Of a DNA stretch of 64,000 bases, positions 28,616 through 37,611 are shown one piece after another. Source of the stretch: Mesorhizobium sp. Root554 (GTDB lineage Bacteria; Pseudomonadota; Alphaproteobacteria; Rhizobiales; Rhizobiaceae). Where the stretch lies: contig NZ_LMGA01000001.1 in NCBI RefSeq assembly GCF_001427025.1, forward strand, positions 1,329,775 to 1,393,774, written 5' to 3'. Each line of letters begins with the position of its first letter. The first letter of the stretch is position 1. Both the position numbers and the translations under genes were made by a program. Under the pieces are notes generated by a model that ran no database searches, had not been told where the DNA came from, and saw only the letters and a program-made list of their open reading frames with translations.

Positions 28616-29929
28616 TCAGCCGGCCCGCTCGATACGGATGACCTGCGGCTTGTCGATCAGATGGCCGTCCCTGGTGATGCCGTCAACCGCCTTGCGCACC
28701 GCCGCTTCCGTCGTCTCGTGCGTCACCAGAATCACCGTCTTGCGGTCGGTCTCTTCGGCGCCGACGGAATGCTGCACGATCGATTCCAGCGAAATGTCGT
28801 TGTCGGCCATGCGCTTGGCGACGGCTGCGAACACGCCGACACGATCATGCACGGTCAGCCGGATGAAATAGCCGCCGGCATGGCTGCGCATCTGCGCCTT
28901 CTTGTAAGGGCGCAACTCCTTTGCCGGACGGCCGAATACCGGGCCGTGCTGGAAACCGGGGCGGCTCTTGGCGATATCGGCGATATCGCCCACGACGGCG
29001 GACGCCGTCGCATTGCCGCCGGCGCCAGGACCGGACAGCAGCAGTTCGCCCAGAATGTCGGTCTCGATCGCCACCGCGTTGGTGACGCCATGAACCTGCG
29101 CGATCACCGAAGCGGTCGGCACCATGGTCGGATGCACGCGCTGCTCGATGCCGCTGTCCGTCCGCTGCGCGACGCCGAGCAGCTTGATACGGTAGCCGAG
29201 TTCGCCCGCCGCGCGGATATCGGCCTGCGTGATGTTGGAAATGCCTTCGAGATAGATGTCGTCGGCAGCGATTTTCGTGCCGAAGGCAAGGCTGGTGAGG
29301 ATCGACAGCTTGTGCGCCGTGTCGTTGCCCTCGATGTCGAATGTCGGATCGGCCTCGGCATAGCCCAGCCGCTGCGCGTCCTCCAGGCAGGCCTCGAACG
29401 TCAGGCCCTCGGCTTCCATACGGGTCAGGATATAGTTGCAGGTGCCGTTGAGGATGCCGAACACGCGGTTGACGCTGTTGCCGGCCATCGCCTCGCGCAT
29501 CGTCTTGATGACCGGAATGCCGCCAGCCACCGCAGCTTCGTAGTTGAGCAGAACGCCCTTCTTCTCGGCGATTTCGGCGAGCGCGACGCCATGGCGCGCC
29601 AGCAGCGCCTTGTTGGCGGTGACGACATGGCGACCGGCTTCCAGCGCCGCCTTCACGGAAGCCCGCGCCGGCCCCTCGTCGCCGCCGATCAGTTCGACGA
29701 AGACGTCGATGTCGCCGGACTGCGCCAGCTTGACCGGATCTTCGAACCATTGCGCGCCGGAGAGATCGACGCCGCGGTCACGCCTGGCGTCGCGCGCCGA
29801 AACCGCCGTCACCGTCACCGGCCGGCCGCACTGGCGCGTCAGCTCGGCCGCCTTGTCCCGCAGCACGCGGGCTACCGAGGCCCCAACGGTGCCGAGGCCG
29901 GCGATCCCGACACGCAACGCTTCGGTCAT
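28616..29929 (-). CDS. hom: Homoserine dehydrogenase
   Basis: This 437-residue enzyme reduces aspartate semialdehyde to homoserine for threonine and methionine synthesis. In order: the NAD(P)-binding GIAGLGTVGASVARVL (residues 8-23), the catalytic region with GILNGTCNYILT and GYAEADPTFDIEGNDTAHKL, and a C-terminal ACT domain (about 355-430, FIRLTVHDRVGVFAAVAKRM) for feedback control. It is the monofunctional form without an aspartokinase domain. The aminotransferase gene ends 41 bases upstream on the same strand, so they are likely co-transcribed. Confidence 0.97.
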   Translation of the reverse strand: MTEALRVGIAGLGTVGASVARVLRDKAAELTRQCGRPVTVTAVSARDARRDRGVDLSGAQWFEDPVKLAQSGDIDVFVELIGGDEGPARASVKAALEAGRHVVTANKALLARHGVALAEIAEKKGVLLNYEAAVAGGIPVIKTMREAMAGNSVNRVFGILNGTCNYILTRMEAEGLTFEACLEDAQRLGYAEADPTFDIEGNDTAHKLSILTSLAFGTKIAADDIYLEGISNITQADIRAAGELGYRIKLLGVAQRTDSGIEQRVHPTMVPTASVIAQVHGVTNAVAIETDILGELLLSGPGAGGNATASAVVGDIADIAKSRPGFQHGPVFGRPAKELRPYKKAQMRSHAGGYFIRLTVHDRVGVFAAVAKRMADNDISLESIVQHSVGAEETDRKTVILVTHETTEAAVRKAVDGITRDGHLIDKPQVIRIERAG

Positions 29930-29970
29930 GTAAGCCCCCAGTCAGTTCTGATTAAATCCGGCGAACAGCC

Positions 29971-31188
29971 TCAGCGATGCGCGGCCAGCGGCACCACATT
30001 GTTCGGCTGCTTGGCGCTGGTGGCGAGGAATTTCTTGATGTTCCGCGCCGCCTGGCGGATGCGGTGCTCGTTCTCGACGAAAGCCAAACGCACATAGTCG
30101 TCGCCATGTTCGCCGAAGCCGACGCCCGGCGCCACCGCGACGTCCGCATGCTCGATCAGGAGCTTGGAATATTCCAGCGAGCCGAGATGTTTGAACTGCT
30201 CCGGGATCGGCGCCCAGGCGAACATCGACGCAGCCGGCGCGGGAATCGTCCAGCCGGCGCGGCCGAAGGCTTCGACCATGGCGTCACGGCGGCGGTGATA
30301 GATCTCGCGCACTTCGGCGACATCCGCGCCGTCGCCGTTCAAGGCCGCCGTCGCGGCTACCTGGATCGGCGTAAACGCGCCATAGTCGAGATAGGACTTG
30401 ACCCGCGTCAGAGCCGAGATCAGCCGTTCGTTGCCGACGGCGAATCCCATGCGCCAGCCCGGCATCGAAAACGTCTTCGACATCGAGGTGAATTCCACCG
30501 CTATATCCATCGCGCCCGGAACCTGCAGCACCGATGGCGGCGGGTTCCCGTCGAAATAAATCTCGGAATAGGCGAGATCGGACAGAATGATGATGTCGTT
30601 CTTCTTGGCGAAGGCGACGACGTCCTTGTAGAAATCCAGCGATGCCACCAGCGCCGTCGGGTTGGACGGATAATTCAGGATCAGCGCCAGCGGCTTCGGA
30701 ATGGAGTGGCGGATGCCGCGCTCCACCGCCGGAATGAACTTGTCGTCCGGCTCGACCTGCAGCGAGCGGATGACGCCGCCCGACATGATGAAGCCGAAGG
30801 CGTGGATCGGATAGGTCGGATTCGGGCACAGGATCACATCGCCGGGCGCGGTGATGGCCTGCGCCATATTGGCGAAGCCTTCCTTCGAGCCAAGGGTCGC
30901 CACGACCTGCGTATCGGGGTTGAGCTTCACGCCAAAACGACGGGCATAATAGTTCGCCTGCGCCCGGCGCAGTCCTGGAATGCCGCGTGAGGAAGAATAG
31001 CGGTGTGTCCGCGGATCGCGCACGACCTCGCACAGCTTGTCGACAATCGCTTTCGGCGTCGGCAGATCGGGATTGCCCATGCCAAGGTCGATGATGTCTG
31101 CGCCGCGCGAGCGGGCGCTGGCCTTCAGCCGGTTGACCTGCTCGAAAACATACGGCGGAAGCCGGCGGACCTTGTGAAATTCTTCCAT
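29971..31188 (-). CDS. Class I/II aminotransferase (alanine / LL-DAP aminotransferase-like)
   Basis: This 405-residue fold-type I PLP enzyme has DLGMGNPDLPTP at the start, LNYPSNPTALVAS, LSDLAYSEIYFDG, the PLP lysine in SMSKTFSMPGWRMGF, and a C-terminal arginine region DYVRLAFVENEHRIRQA. It resembles AlaC-type alanine transaminases and the proteins often annotated as LL-diaminopimelate aminotransferase in Rhizobiales. Its position just ahead of hom suggests aspartate-family amino acid metabolism. The exact substrate is not certain from sequence. Confidence 0.9.
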   Translation of the reverse strand: MEEFHKVRRLPPYVFEQVNRLKASARSRGADIIDLGMGNPDLPTPKAIVDKLCEVVRDPRTHRYSSSRGIPGLRRAQANYYARRFGVKLNPDTQVVATLGSKEGFANMAQAITAPGDVILCPNPTYPIHAFGFIMSGGVIRSLQVEPDDKFIPAVERGIRHSIPKPLALILNYPSNPTALVASLDFYKDVVAFAKKNDIIILSDLAYSEIYFDGNPPPSVLQVPGAMDIAVEFTSMSKTFSMPGWRMGFAVGNERLISALTRVKSYLDYGAFTPIQVAATAALNGDGADVAEVREIYHRRRDAMVEAFGRAGWTIPAPAASMFAWAPIPEQFKHLGSLEYSKLLIEHADVAVAPGVGFGEHGDDYVRLAFVENEHRIRQAARNIKKFLATSAKQPNNVVPLAAHR

Positions 31189-31248
31189 GTCAGTTCCAGG
31201 CGATGGGAGGCGTTATCCAGGGTCAGGATTTAGCCGCGCGATATATAC

Positions 31249-31644
31249 TTATTTGCACGTCGGGTCGAGGGCGGCATCGCAGTTGCTCTCGATCTGCTTG
31301 AGCGCATCCCTGGCGTGATTTTTCGCGAGCTTGTTCATCTCCGCCGTATCGCCGGGCGTCGGAGCAGCGCCGCCGCTGCCCTGCGCCTGCTGGCGGTCAG
31401 AGGCCAGCTCAGACATTTTGGATGCTCTTTGCGCAGCGGTGAACTGGGTGCTCGCCGGCTTCGGCACGATGTTCAGATTGGGAAAGCTTCCGGTGTTCTT
31501 CGGTCCGGCTTCCAGAGATTGCGCCGCGCTGTCCTCGCCGCTCGTGCTCGAACATCCGCTGATGGCGACCAGCCCCACCATCGCAACGGTGCGGCAAAAG
31601 TTCCCGGAAACCGAAAAATGAGGCCAACCAATACTATGTGTCAT
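31249..31644 (-). CDS. Small lipoprotein of unknown function
   Basis: This protein of about 131 residues has a lipobox (AMVGLVAISGC, lipidated Cys about residue 31) following a basic/hydrophobic leader. The mature part is hydrophilic, with a proline/alanine-rich linker and a short conserved C-terminal block NHARDALKQIESNCDAALDPTCK containing two cysteines. A very long open frame on the same strand extends across phaC; only this 3' part is real. The exact start is uncertain (ATG at 31644 chosen). It diverges from phaC across 96 bases containing an inverted repeat. Confidence 0.7.
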   Translation of the reverse strand: MTHSIGWPHFSVSGNFCRTVAMVGLVAISGCSSTSGEDSAAQSLEAGPKNTGSFPNLNIVPKPASTQFTAAQRASKMSELASDRQQAQGSGGAAPTPGDTAEMNKLAKNHARDALKQIESNCDAALDPTCK

Positions 31645-31659
31645 ATTGTTTTCCCGTCG

Positions 31660-31690
31660 GCCGAATAGAGCGCGTTGGACCCTATTCGGC
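31660..31690. promoter_or_regulatory. Inverted repeat in the lipoprotein/phaC divergent region
   Basis: GCCGAATAG (31660-31668) and CTATTCGGC (31682-31690) are perfect 9-base arms with a 13-base spacer. Only 96 bases separate the two divergent genes, so one protein bound here could affect both. No T-run follows. The regulator is unknown. Confidence 0.45.
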
Positions 31691-31740
31691 ATCGCATGGT
31701 AATATGTCAAGAAAACGCTTCCAGAGGAACAGCGTCCATC

Positions 31741-33579
31741 ATGTCCAAAACATCCGATTCGGACAAAACGGAAGCATCCGAAACTTCGTCTGTCGAGCAA
31801 TATCTGGTCAAGGACCCGGAGCGCTTCGCGCTGAACATGGCCCGCATGATCGAGCAGGCGGGCAAGGCCGCCTCGGCATGGGCCCAACCGCGCGAGAAAG
31901 GCGAGGCCCGCGACCATGTCGCCGAGCCCATGACCGATATGTTCAAGACCTTCTCGAAGCTGACGGAATACTGGCTGGCCGACCCGCAGCGCGCGCTCGA
32001 GGCGCAGACGCGGCTGTTTTCGGGCTATATGGGCGTATGGGCCGGGGCCGTTCAGCGCCTTGGCGGCGATGCCGATTCCGAGCCGCAGAACCCGGTGCAA
32101 CCCGAACGCGGCGACCGCCGCTTCCAGGACCCCGAATGGGCCAAAAACGCCTTTTTCGACTTCCTCAAGCAGACCTATCTCGTCACCGCGCGCTGGGCTT
32201 CGGACCTGGTAGAGCACGCTGACGGCCTGGACGAACACACCCGCCACAAGGCCGGCTTCTACGTCAAGCAGGTCACCAACGCCATTTCGCCGTCGAATTT
32301 CATTCTCACCAATCCCGAGATCTTCCGTGAGACGGTGGCCTCGAACGGCGAGAACCTGGTGCGCGGCATGAAGATGCTGGCCGAGGACATCGCCGCCGGC
32401 AAGGGCGATTTGAAGCTCAGGCAGGCCGATTATTCCCGCTTCGAGATTGGAAAGAACATCGCCGTGAGTTCCGGCAAGGTCGTCGGCCGCAGCGACGTGG
32501 CCGAGATCATCCAGTACGATCCGACAACCGAGACGGTGCTCAAGCGGCCGCTGCTCATCTGCCCGCCATGGATCAACAAGTTCTACATTCTCGACCTCAA
32601 CCCGGAAAAATCGTTCATCCGCTGGGCGGTCGATCAGGGCCACACGGTCTTCGTCATCTCCTGGATCAATCCCGACGAACGCCACGGAACCAAGGGCTGG
32701 GAAGCCTACATTCGCGAGGGCCTGCAATACGGGCTCGACATAGTCGAAAAGACGACGGGCGAGAATGAGGTCAACGCGATCGGCTATTGCGTCGGCGGCA
32801 CGCTGCTGGCGGCGGCGTTGGCGCTTCTGGCGCAGGAAGGCGACCATCGCATCCGCTCGGCCACCTTCTTCACCACGCAGGTCGATTTCACCTATGCCGG
32901 CGATCTAAAGGTCTTTGTCGATGAGGAGCAGATCGCCGCTCTCGAACAGGCGATGAGCGAAAAGGGCTTTCTGGACGGCACCAAGATGGCCACCGCCTTC
33001 AACATGTTGCGGTCGGGCGACCTGATCTGGCCTTATGTCATCAACAATTACATGCGCGGCAAGGATCCCCTGCCCTTCGACCTTCTCTACTGGAACGCCG
33101 ACTCCACCCGCATGAGCGCCGCCAACCATTCCTACTATCTGCGCAACTGCTATCTGGAGAACAATCTGGCCAATGGGCGCATGGAACTCGCCGGCCGCAC
33201 CGTTTCGCTCGCCGACATCACCATCCCTGTCTACAACCTCGCCTCGAAGGAAGATCACATCGCGCCGGCGAAGTCGGTCTTCCTCGGCTGCCGGTACTTT
33301 GGCGGCGACGTCCAGTACGTCATGGCCGGGTCCGGCCATATCGCCGGCGTCGTCAACCCGCCCGGCTTGAAGAAATACCAGTACTGGACCGGCGGACAGC
33401 CCGAGGGTGCTTTCGAAGATTGGGTTACCGCGGCAGCTGAACACCCGGGTTCCTGGTGGCCTCACTGGCAGAAATGGATCGAAGCCAGGGACGACAAGCG
33501 GGTTCCCGCGCGCGAGCCCGGCAAGCATTTGAAAACACTGGGAAATGCGCCCGGCGATTATGTCAGGACGCGTGTGTAA
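31741..33579 (+). CDS. phaC: Class I poly(3-hydroxyalkanoate) synthase
   Basis: This 612-residue enzyme polymerises (R)-3-hydroxyacyl-CoA into storage polyester granules. It has an alpha/beta hydrolase core with the lipase-like box GYCVGG, where nucleophile C350 replaces serine, and the downstream catalytic residues lie in SKEDHIAPAKS (Asp) and GSGHIAGVVNPP (His). The N-terminal 100 residues are the variable PHA-synthase domain. It is stand-alone, as expected for class I; phaA, phaB, phaR and phasins are not nearby. The ATG at 31741 is preferred over a frame start at 31675. Confidence 0.96.
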   Translation: MSKTSDSDKTEASETSSVEQYLVKDPERFALNMARMIEQAGKAASAWAQPREKGEARDHVAEPMTDMFKTFSKLTEYWLADPQRALEAQTRLFSGYMGVWAGAVQRLGGDADSEPQNPVQPERGDRRFQDPEWAKNAFFDFLKQTYLVTARWASDLVEHADGLDEHTRHKAGFYVKQVTNAISPSNFILTNPEIFRETVASNGENLVRGMKMLAEDIAAGKGDLKLRQADYSRFEIGKNIAVSSGKVVGRSDVAEIIQYDPTTETVLKRPLLICPPWINKFYILDLNPEKSFIRWAVDQGHTVFVISWINPDERHGTKGWEAYIREGLQYGLDIVEKTTGENEVNAIGYCVGGTLLAAALALLAQEGDHRIRSATFFTTQVDFTYAGDLKVFVDEEQIAALEQAMSEKGFLDGTKMATAFNMLRSGDLIWPYVINNYMRGKDPLPFDLLYWNADSTRMSAANHSYYLRNCYLENNLANGRMELAGRTVSLADITIPVYNLASKEDHIAPAKSVFLGCRYFGGDVQYVMAGSGHIAGVVNPPGLKKYQYWTGGQPEGAFEDWVTAAAEHPGSWWPHWQKWIEARDDKRVPAREPGKHLKTLGNAPGDYVRTRV

Positions 33580-33795
33580 CAGACTGTAATGTCTGGTGAG
33601 TTGACCTCCGCGCTAAAGCGAGCGAAATGGTTACGTCAACTGCCAAGTTGATGGAATCCTTTGTTCGCGTACGATTCCGTCCAAGGCTTGCGCATTTGAC
33701 ACAGGTCTCCTTTCCGGGCCCGGTGACACGATTGACAGGCGCGGGGGCGCGAGCGCCGCATCAATCATTTTCGGGACGGAATAGCGAGGGGGAAT

Positions 33796-35031
33796 TTGGT
33801 TTTGAAATCAAGAGGATCGCGTTTCGCGAGGGGGGAGTGCCGCGCTGTTGCGGCAGCACTTTTCTCTGTGCTTCTCGCGTCCTGCACCTCCACCACCGAT
33901 CCAACGCTTTCCGTAGGCATGGCCGGCTACAACGCCAAGCCGGGCGATATAGCGGCCGCCTCAGCCTCCGCCCAGACCCAGGACCTTGATTCGTCAGCGC
34001 CGGCTGCGCCCCAGCCCCTGATGAGCGCCGAAGGCAGCACGGAACTGCCGGTGCAGGTTGCATATCTGCCGACGTCAAAGCCAGATGCCGGTTTCCCGGC
34101 GGTCGCGTCGCCGGATGGCGCACAGGCAATCGGCGAAAAGCTCCCGCAGGCGCTACAGCCGCAATTGCAGACCGCCGCGCAGACAACAGAGGCCGCCGCG
34201 AAAATCGCAGCCGGCGATGCCGCGGCAACCGCGCCGAAGAAAGCTGAAACGGAAACCGCAGCGGCAGCGCCCACCGGCGAGAGCCAGGTTTATGTGACCG
34301 CCGGCGAAATGCCTTCCCAGCCGATAGCGCCAAAGAAGAAGGGCTTCCTGGCTTCCTTGTTCGGCGCGACCCCGGCGCAGGCGGCTCCGGCTCCACAGCC
34401 CAAGACGCCTCCGAAACCTGCACAAGAGAACATCGCCAACGACGACGAGCCGGCGAAACCTCTCATCACGCTGGCATCCGCCTCGTCTTCGCAAAAGCCG
34501 CTGGCGCTGGCTTCAGTAGGGTCCGGAATCGGTTCCGATTCGCTGCCGGGCGTGCGCCAGACCGCGCTATTCGAAATCCGCCGCAAATCCGGCATCGACG
34601 ACGACAGCGACGTCGATCTCAATGAGGATGAAGGCGGCGCCTATCAGGTGGCATCCGCCGCCGGTCTAGCCCGCCTTGCTCCCAATGGCCTGCTGAAGCA
34701 GACGGAAGGCGTCGATGTCGCCTGCCTGAAGCCGTCGCTCGTGCGCGTGCTCAAATTGATCGAGGGTCACTACGGCAAGAAGCTTGTTGTGACGTCCGGT
34801 TACCGCAACCCCGACCGCAACCGGCGCGCCCGCGGCGCGAAGAACTCGCTGCATATGTATTGCGCCGCCGCCGACGTGCAGGTGCCGGGCGTCGGCAAAT
34901 GGGAACTGGCGAGCTACCTGCGCACCATGCCGGGACGGGGCGGCGTCGGCACCTACTGCCACACCAATTCCGTGCACGTGGATGTCGGCCCCGAGCGCGA
35001 TTGGAACTGGCGCTGCCGGCGCCGGAAATAG
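33796..35031 (+). CDS. Lipoprotein with D-Ala-D-Ala carboxypeptidase-like (DUF882/M15) domain
   Basis: This 411-residue exported lipoprotein has a leader with lipobox SVLLASC (Cys about 30), then a long low-complexity Ala/Pro/Lys linker (about 35-270). A C-terminal peptidase M15A-like / YcbK domain follows (about 300-405), with VTSGYRNPDRNRRARGAKNS, LHMYCAAADVQVPG and the metal-site HVDVGPERDW. It probably trims peptidoglycan peptides. No ATG fits: the start is TTG, either 33796 or 33802. The latter has better spacing (9 bases) from the GAGGGGG at 33786. Confidence 0.88.
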   Translation: MVLKSRGSRFARGECRAVAAALFSVLLASCTSTTDPTLSVGMAGYNAKPGDIAAASASAQTQDLDSSAPAAPQPLMSAEGSTELPVQVAYLPTSKPDAGFPAVASPDGAQAIGEKLPQALQPQLQTAAQTTEAAAKIAAGDAAATAPKKAETETAAAAPTGESQVYVTAGEMPSQPIAPKKKGFLASLFGATPAQAAPAPQPKTPPKPAQENIANDDEPAKPLITLASASSSQKPLALASVGSGIGSDSLPGVRQTALFEIRRKSGIDDDSDVDLNEDEGGAYQVASAAGLARLAPNGLLKQTEGVDVACLKPSLVRVLKLIEGHYGKKLVVTSGYRNPDRNRRARGAKNSLHMYCAAADVQVPGVGKWELASYLRTMPGRGGVGTYCHTNSVHVDVGPERDWNWRCRRRK

Positions 35032-35067
35032 CCTGCAAAAAAGTTGTCTTTCCAGCGGGAGAACGGG

Positions 35068-35096
35068 TTGCCGGGCGCGCGCAACGCAACTATAAC
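35068..35096 (+). promoter_or_regulatory. Promoter of tRNA-Glu
   Basis: TTGCCG (35068-35073), 17 bases, TATAAC (35091-35096), 15 bases ahead of the mature 5' end of the tRNA. Confidence 0.6.
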
Positions 35097-35111
35097 CCGC
35101 TTCGTTCAGCT

Positions 35112-35186
35112 GCGCCCATCGTCTAGCGGTTAGGACACCGCCCTTTCACGGCGGTAACAGGGGTTCGATTCCCCTTGGGCGTACCA
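35112..35186 (+). tRNA. tRNA-Glu (anticodon TTC)
   Basis: A 75-base cloverleaf with encoded CCA. The acceptor GCGCCCA pairs with TGGGCGT (first pair G-U). The anticodon stem CCGCC/GGCGG encloses CTTTCAC with anticodon TTC, and the T-arm is GGGGTTCGATTCCCC. No integrase or duplicated 3' end was seen near it. Confidence 0.97.
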
Positions 35187-35234
35187 ATTCTCCACGCAAA
35201 TATTCAGCGCCCCAAACGTGGACAACGCATCTCG

Positions 35235-35537
35235 CTAGACGCGAAGGCGATGCCCGGTCTCTTTTTCACGATGGACACCCTGCAGGTGCATCTCGGGCGC
35301 CAGAATACCGCTGACCCTGCAAAAGGCGGAAAAGGCGCGACATGCGTCTTCTGCACCGGTGACGCCCACCGACGCACCAAAGCAGGCGTTGAAGGCGGCC
35401 TGGTAGAGGGGGCCCTGGCGTCCTGAAGGCCACTCGCTCAGGATTTCCAGAGCCTGATCCACGCCGTAGACTTCCTCAACGGGTTGCCCATCCGACAACT
35501 TCACCCGCACAGGAATGGCAAATTGCAGTTCGTCCAT
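35235..35537 (-). CDS. DUF982 domain-containing protein
   Basis: This 100-residue protein starts at MDELQFAIPVRVKL. The DUF982 core is visible: VEEVYGVDQALEILSEWP, then GPLYQAAFNACFGA, and a C-terminal helix AEDACRAFSAFCRVSGIL. DUF982 proteins are abundant in Rhizobiales and have no known function. The frame stays open to 35618, but the internal ATG matches the family start. It lies tail-first beside tRNA-Glu and divergent from map. The 279-base gap to map shows no further gene. Confidence 0.85.
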   Translation of the reverse strand: MDELQFAIPVRVKLSDGQPVEEVYGVDQALEILSEWPSGRQGPLYQAAFNACFGASVGVTGAEDACRAFSAFCRVSGILAPEMHLQGVHREKETGHRLRV

Positions 35538-35816
35538 TTCAAATCTCCGGACCAGCGGCCTCAGATCGAGGCAACGCCGGCGGCGGTTTAAGGTTGCAAA
35601 GGGATTGGTCCGATCCATGGCTCCGAATTGTGTCGCGACTGCGGTATCGGGGCTTGATCTTTCGCCAATTCACAAGGTATCGCCGCCCTCGATCCGGCAC
35701 AGTCGAAACCGCACAAAACGCCGTGATCGGTGGCAGAGCAGGTTCTGAAGGGCACTTATTGCTTGAACAGTGCCGGTTCAGATGCCAAATCTGCCTTTCA
35801 CGATCTTGGACCCTCA

Positions 35817-36644
35817 ATGACGACCTATCTCGACGCAGCCGCCGCGCCTCTTCGCAACACCGGACAAATCCGTCTTTACGACGAGGCGGCCTTCGCCGGC
35901 ATGCGCAAGGCCTGCCAGCTCACCGCCCGTTGCCTGGATGAACTGGCCGCCATGGTGCAGCCCGGCGTGACCACCAATGCGATCGACCGCTTTGTCTTCG
36001 AATACGGCATGGACCATGGGGCGCTGCCCGCCACGCTCAACTATCGCGGCTATACGAAGTCGTCCTGCACCTCGATCAACCATGTCGTCTGCCACGGCAT
36101 CCCGGACGACAAGCCGCTGCGCGAAGGCGATATCGTCAACATCGACGTGACCTATATTCTGGACGGTTGGCACGGCGATTCCAGCCGCATGTATCCGGTC
36201 GGGACGATCAAGCGCGCCGCCGAACGGCTTCTGGAAGTCACGCATGAATGCCTGATGCGCGGCATCGCCGCGGTGAAGCCAGGCGTCCGCACCGGCGCCA
36301 TCGGCGCCGCGATCCAGTCCTATGCCGAGGGCGAACGCTGCTCGGTGGTGCGCGACTTCTGCGGCCACGGCGTCGGCCTGCTGTTCCACGATGCGCCGAA
36401 CATCCTGCACTATGGCAGCACCCATGAGGGCGTCGAGATGCGCCCGGGCATGATTTTCACCATCGAGCCGATGATCAATCTCGGCCGTCCGCATGTGAAG
36501 GTCCTGTCGGATGGCTGGACGGCTGTCACAAGGGACCGTTCGCTGTCGGCTCAATATGAGCACACCGTTGGCGTCACATCGACCGGCTGCGAGGTGTTCA
36601 CGCTGTCGCCCGGTGGCCTGGACCGCCCCGGCCTTCCCGGCTGA
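35817..36644 (+). CDS. map: Type I methionine aminopeptidase
   Basis: This 275-residue enzyme removes N-terminal methionine. All five metal ligands are visible: two aspartates in NIDVTYILDGWHGDSSRMYP, the histidine in FCGHGVGLLFHDAPNI, the glutamate in MIFTIEPMINLG, and the glutamate in AQYEHTVGVT. The substrate histidine lies in TSINHVVCHGIP. An upstream frame start at 35730 is less likely than the ATG at 35817. It is followed by radC in the same direction, a common rhizobial pairing. Confidence 0.97.
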   Translation: MTTYLDAAAAPLRNTGQIRLYDEAAFAGMRKACQLTARCLDELAAMVQPGVTTNAIDRFVFEYGMDHGALPATLNYRGYTKSSCTSINHVVCHGIPDDKPLREGDIVNIDVTYILDGWHGDSSRMYPVGTIKRAAERLLEVTHECLMRGIAAVKPGVRTGAIGAAIQSYAEGERCSVVRDFCGHGVGLLFHDAPNILHYGSTHEGVEMRPGMIFTIEPMINLGRPHVKVLSDGWTAVTRDRSLSAQYEHTVGVTSTGCEVFTLSPGGLDRPGLPG

Positions 36645-36752
36645 CGCGAGACGGGGCTTCGCTGGCAGAATCCTCATTTGAAAAATGCGCGGCCGGCATT
36701 TCACTGCCACCTCGACTTGGCTTATCATTCGCCCGGGGCGGGAGCAGGACAA

Positions 36753-37514
36753 GTGGGCGAAGACAAAAGGCGGGGGCTGGCGGAGCAGGCGCTTCCGCTG
36801 CTCGACAAGAACAAGACCGGGCGAGACGACGCCGAAGGCGGCCGGCCGCACTATCTCGGCCATCGCGACCGGCTGCGCGAACGTTTTTCCGCCGCCGGCC
36901 ATGCCGCCCTGCCCGATTACGAACTGCTGGAACTGCTGCTTTTCAGGCTGATACCCCGCGCCGACACCAAACCGGTCGCCAAGGCCCTGCTTGCCCGTTT
37001 CGGCACGCTGGCGGAGGTTCTGGGCGCGCCGGAAACGCTCCTGCGGGAGGTGAAGGGGATCGGTCCCACCGTGGCGCTCGATCTCAAGGTGATTGCGGCT
37101 GCCTCTCACCGTATGCTGCGCAGTGAGCTGAAAGACCGCGAAACCCTGTCGTCCTGGACACAGGTCCTCGACTATTGCCGCGCTGCCATGGCCTTCGAGG
37201 CGCGCGAGCAGTTCCGCATTCTCTTCCTGGACAAGAAGAACGTGCTGATCGCCGACGAGGTACAGCAGACCGGTACGGTCGACCACACGCCGGTCTATCC
37301 GCGCGAGGTCATCAAGCGGGCGCTCGAGCTTTCAGCCACGGCGATCATCCTCGTCCACAACCATCCCTCCGGCGATCCGACGCCGTCGCGCGCCGACATC
37401 GACATGACCAGGGAGATCGTCGAGACGGGCAAGCGGCTGGGCATCGCCGTGCACGATCACATCATCATCGGCAAGAAGGGACATGCGTCGATGAAGGGGC
37501 TGCTGTTGATCTGA
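36753..37514 (+). CDS. radC: RadC family JAB-domain protein
   Basis: This 253-residue protein has an N-terminal helix-hairpin-helix part ([30 protein letters not shown]) and a C-terminal JAB/MPN domain. The full metal motif is [18 protein letters not shown]. The name RadC is historical; a DNA repair role is not established. The GTG at 36753 has GGGAGCAGGA just upstream and is preferred over a TTG at 36678. It lies 108 bases after map and ends before a terminator shared with tig. Confidence 0.92.
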   Translation: MGEDKRRGLAEQALPLLDKNKTGRDDAEGGRPHYLGHRDRLRERFSAAGHAALPDYELLELLLFRLIPRADTKPVAKALLARFGTLAEVLGAPETLLREVKGIGPTVALDLKVIAAASHRMLRSELKDRETLSSWTQVLDYCRAAMAFEAREQFRILFLDKKNVLIADEVQQTGTVDHTPVYPREVIKRALELSATAIILVHNHPSGDPTPSRADIDMTREIVETGKRLGIAVHDHIIIGKKGHASMKGLLLI

Positions 37515-37565
37515 CTGGTTCACCCCTATCCGAGCCACCGGGGAGGCCGGATGAGGGTTAGAATC

Positions 37566-37592
37566 AAAAAGGCCGCCCTTGGGCGGCCTTTT
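37566..37592. terminator. Bidirectional terminator between radC and tig
   Basis: AAAAAGGCCGCCC-TT-GGGCGGCCTTTT: a 10-bp core stem with A-run and T-run on opposite sides, placed between two convergent genes. Confidence 0.93.
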
Positions 37593-37611
37593 CACAGTCG
37601 ATTGTCCGAAA

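Noticed and set aside
26814..28871. 685-codon plus-strand open frame opposite recJ
   Set aside because: recJ on the minus strand has all DHH motifs; the plus-strand translation has no domain and crosses gene boundaries.
31249..32847. 532-codon minus-strand open frame
   Set aside because: Only the last 131 codons code for a recognisable lipoprotein; the rest is the shadow of phaC in high-GC DNA.
35112..35186. tRNA-Glu as an integration site with a genomic island
   Set aside because: No integrase, no repeated tRNA 3' end, and ordinary genes on both sides.
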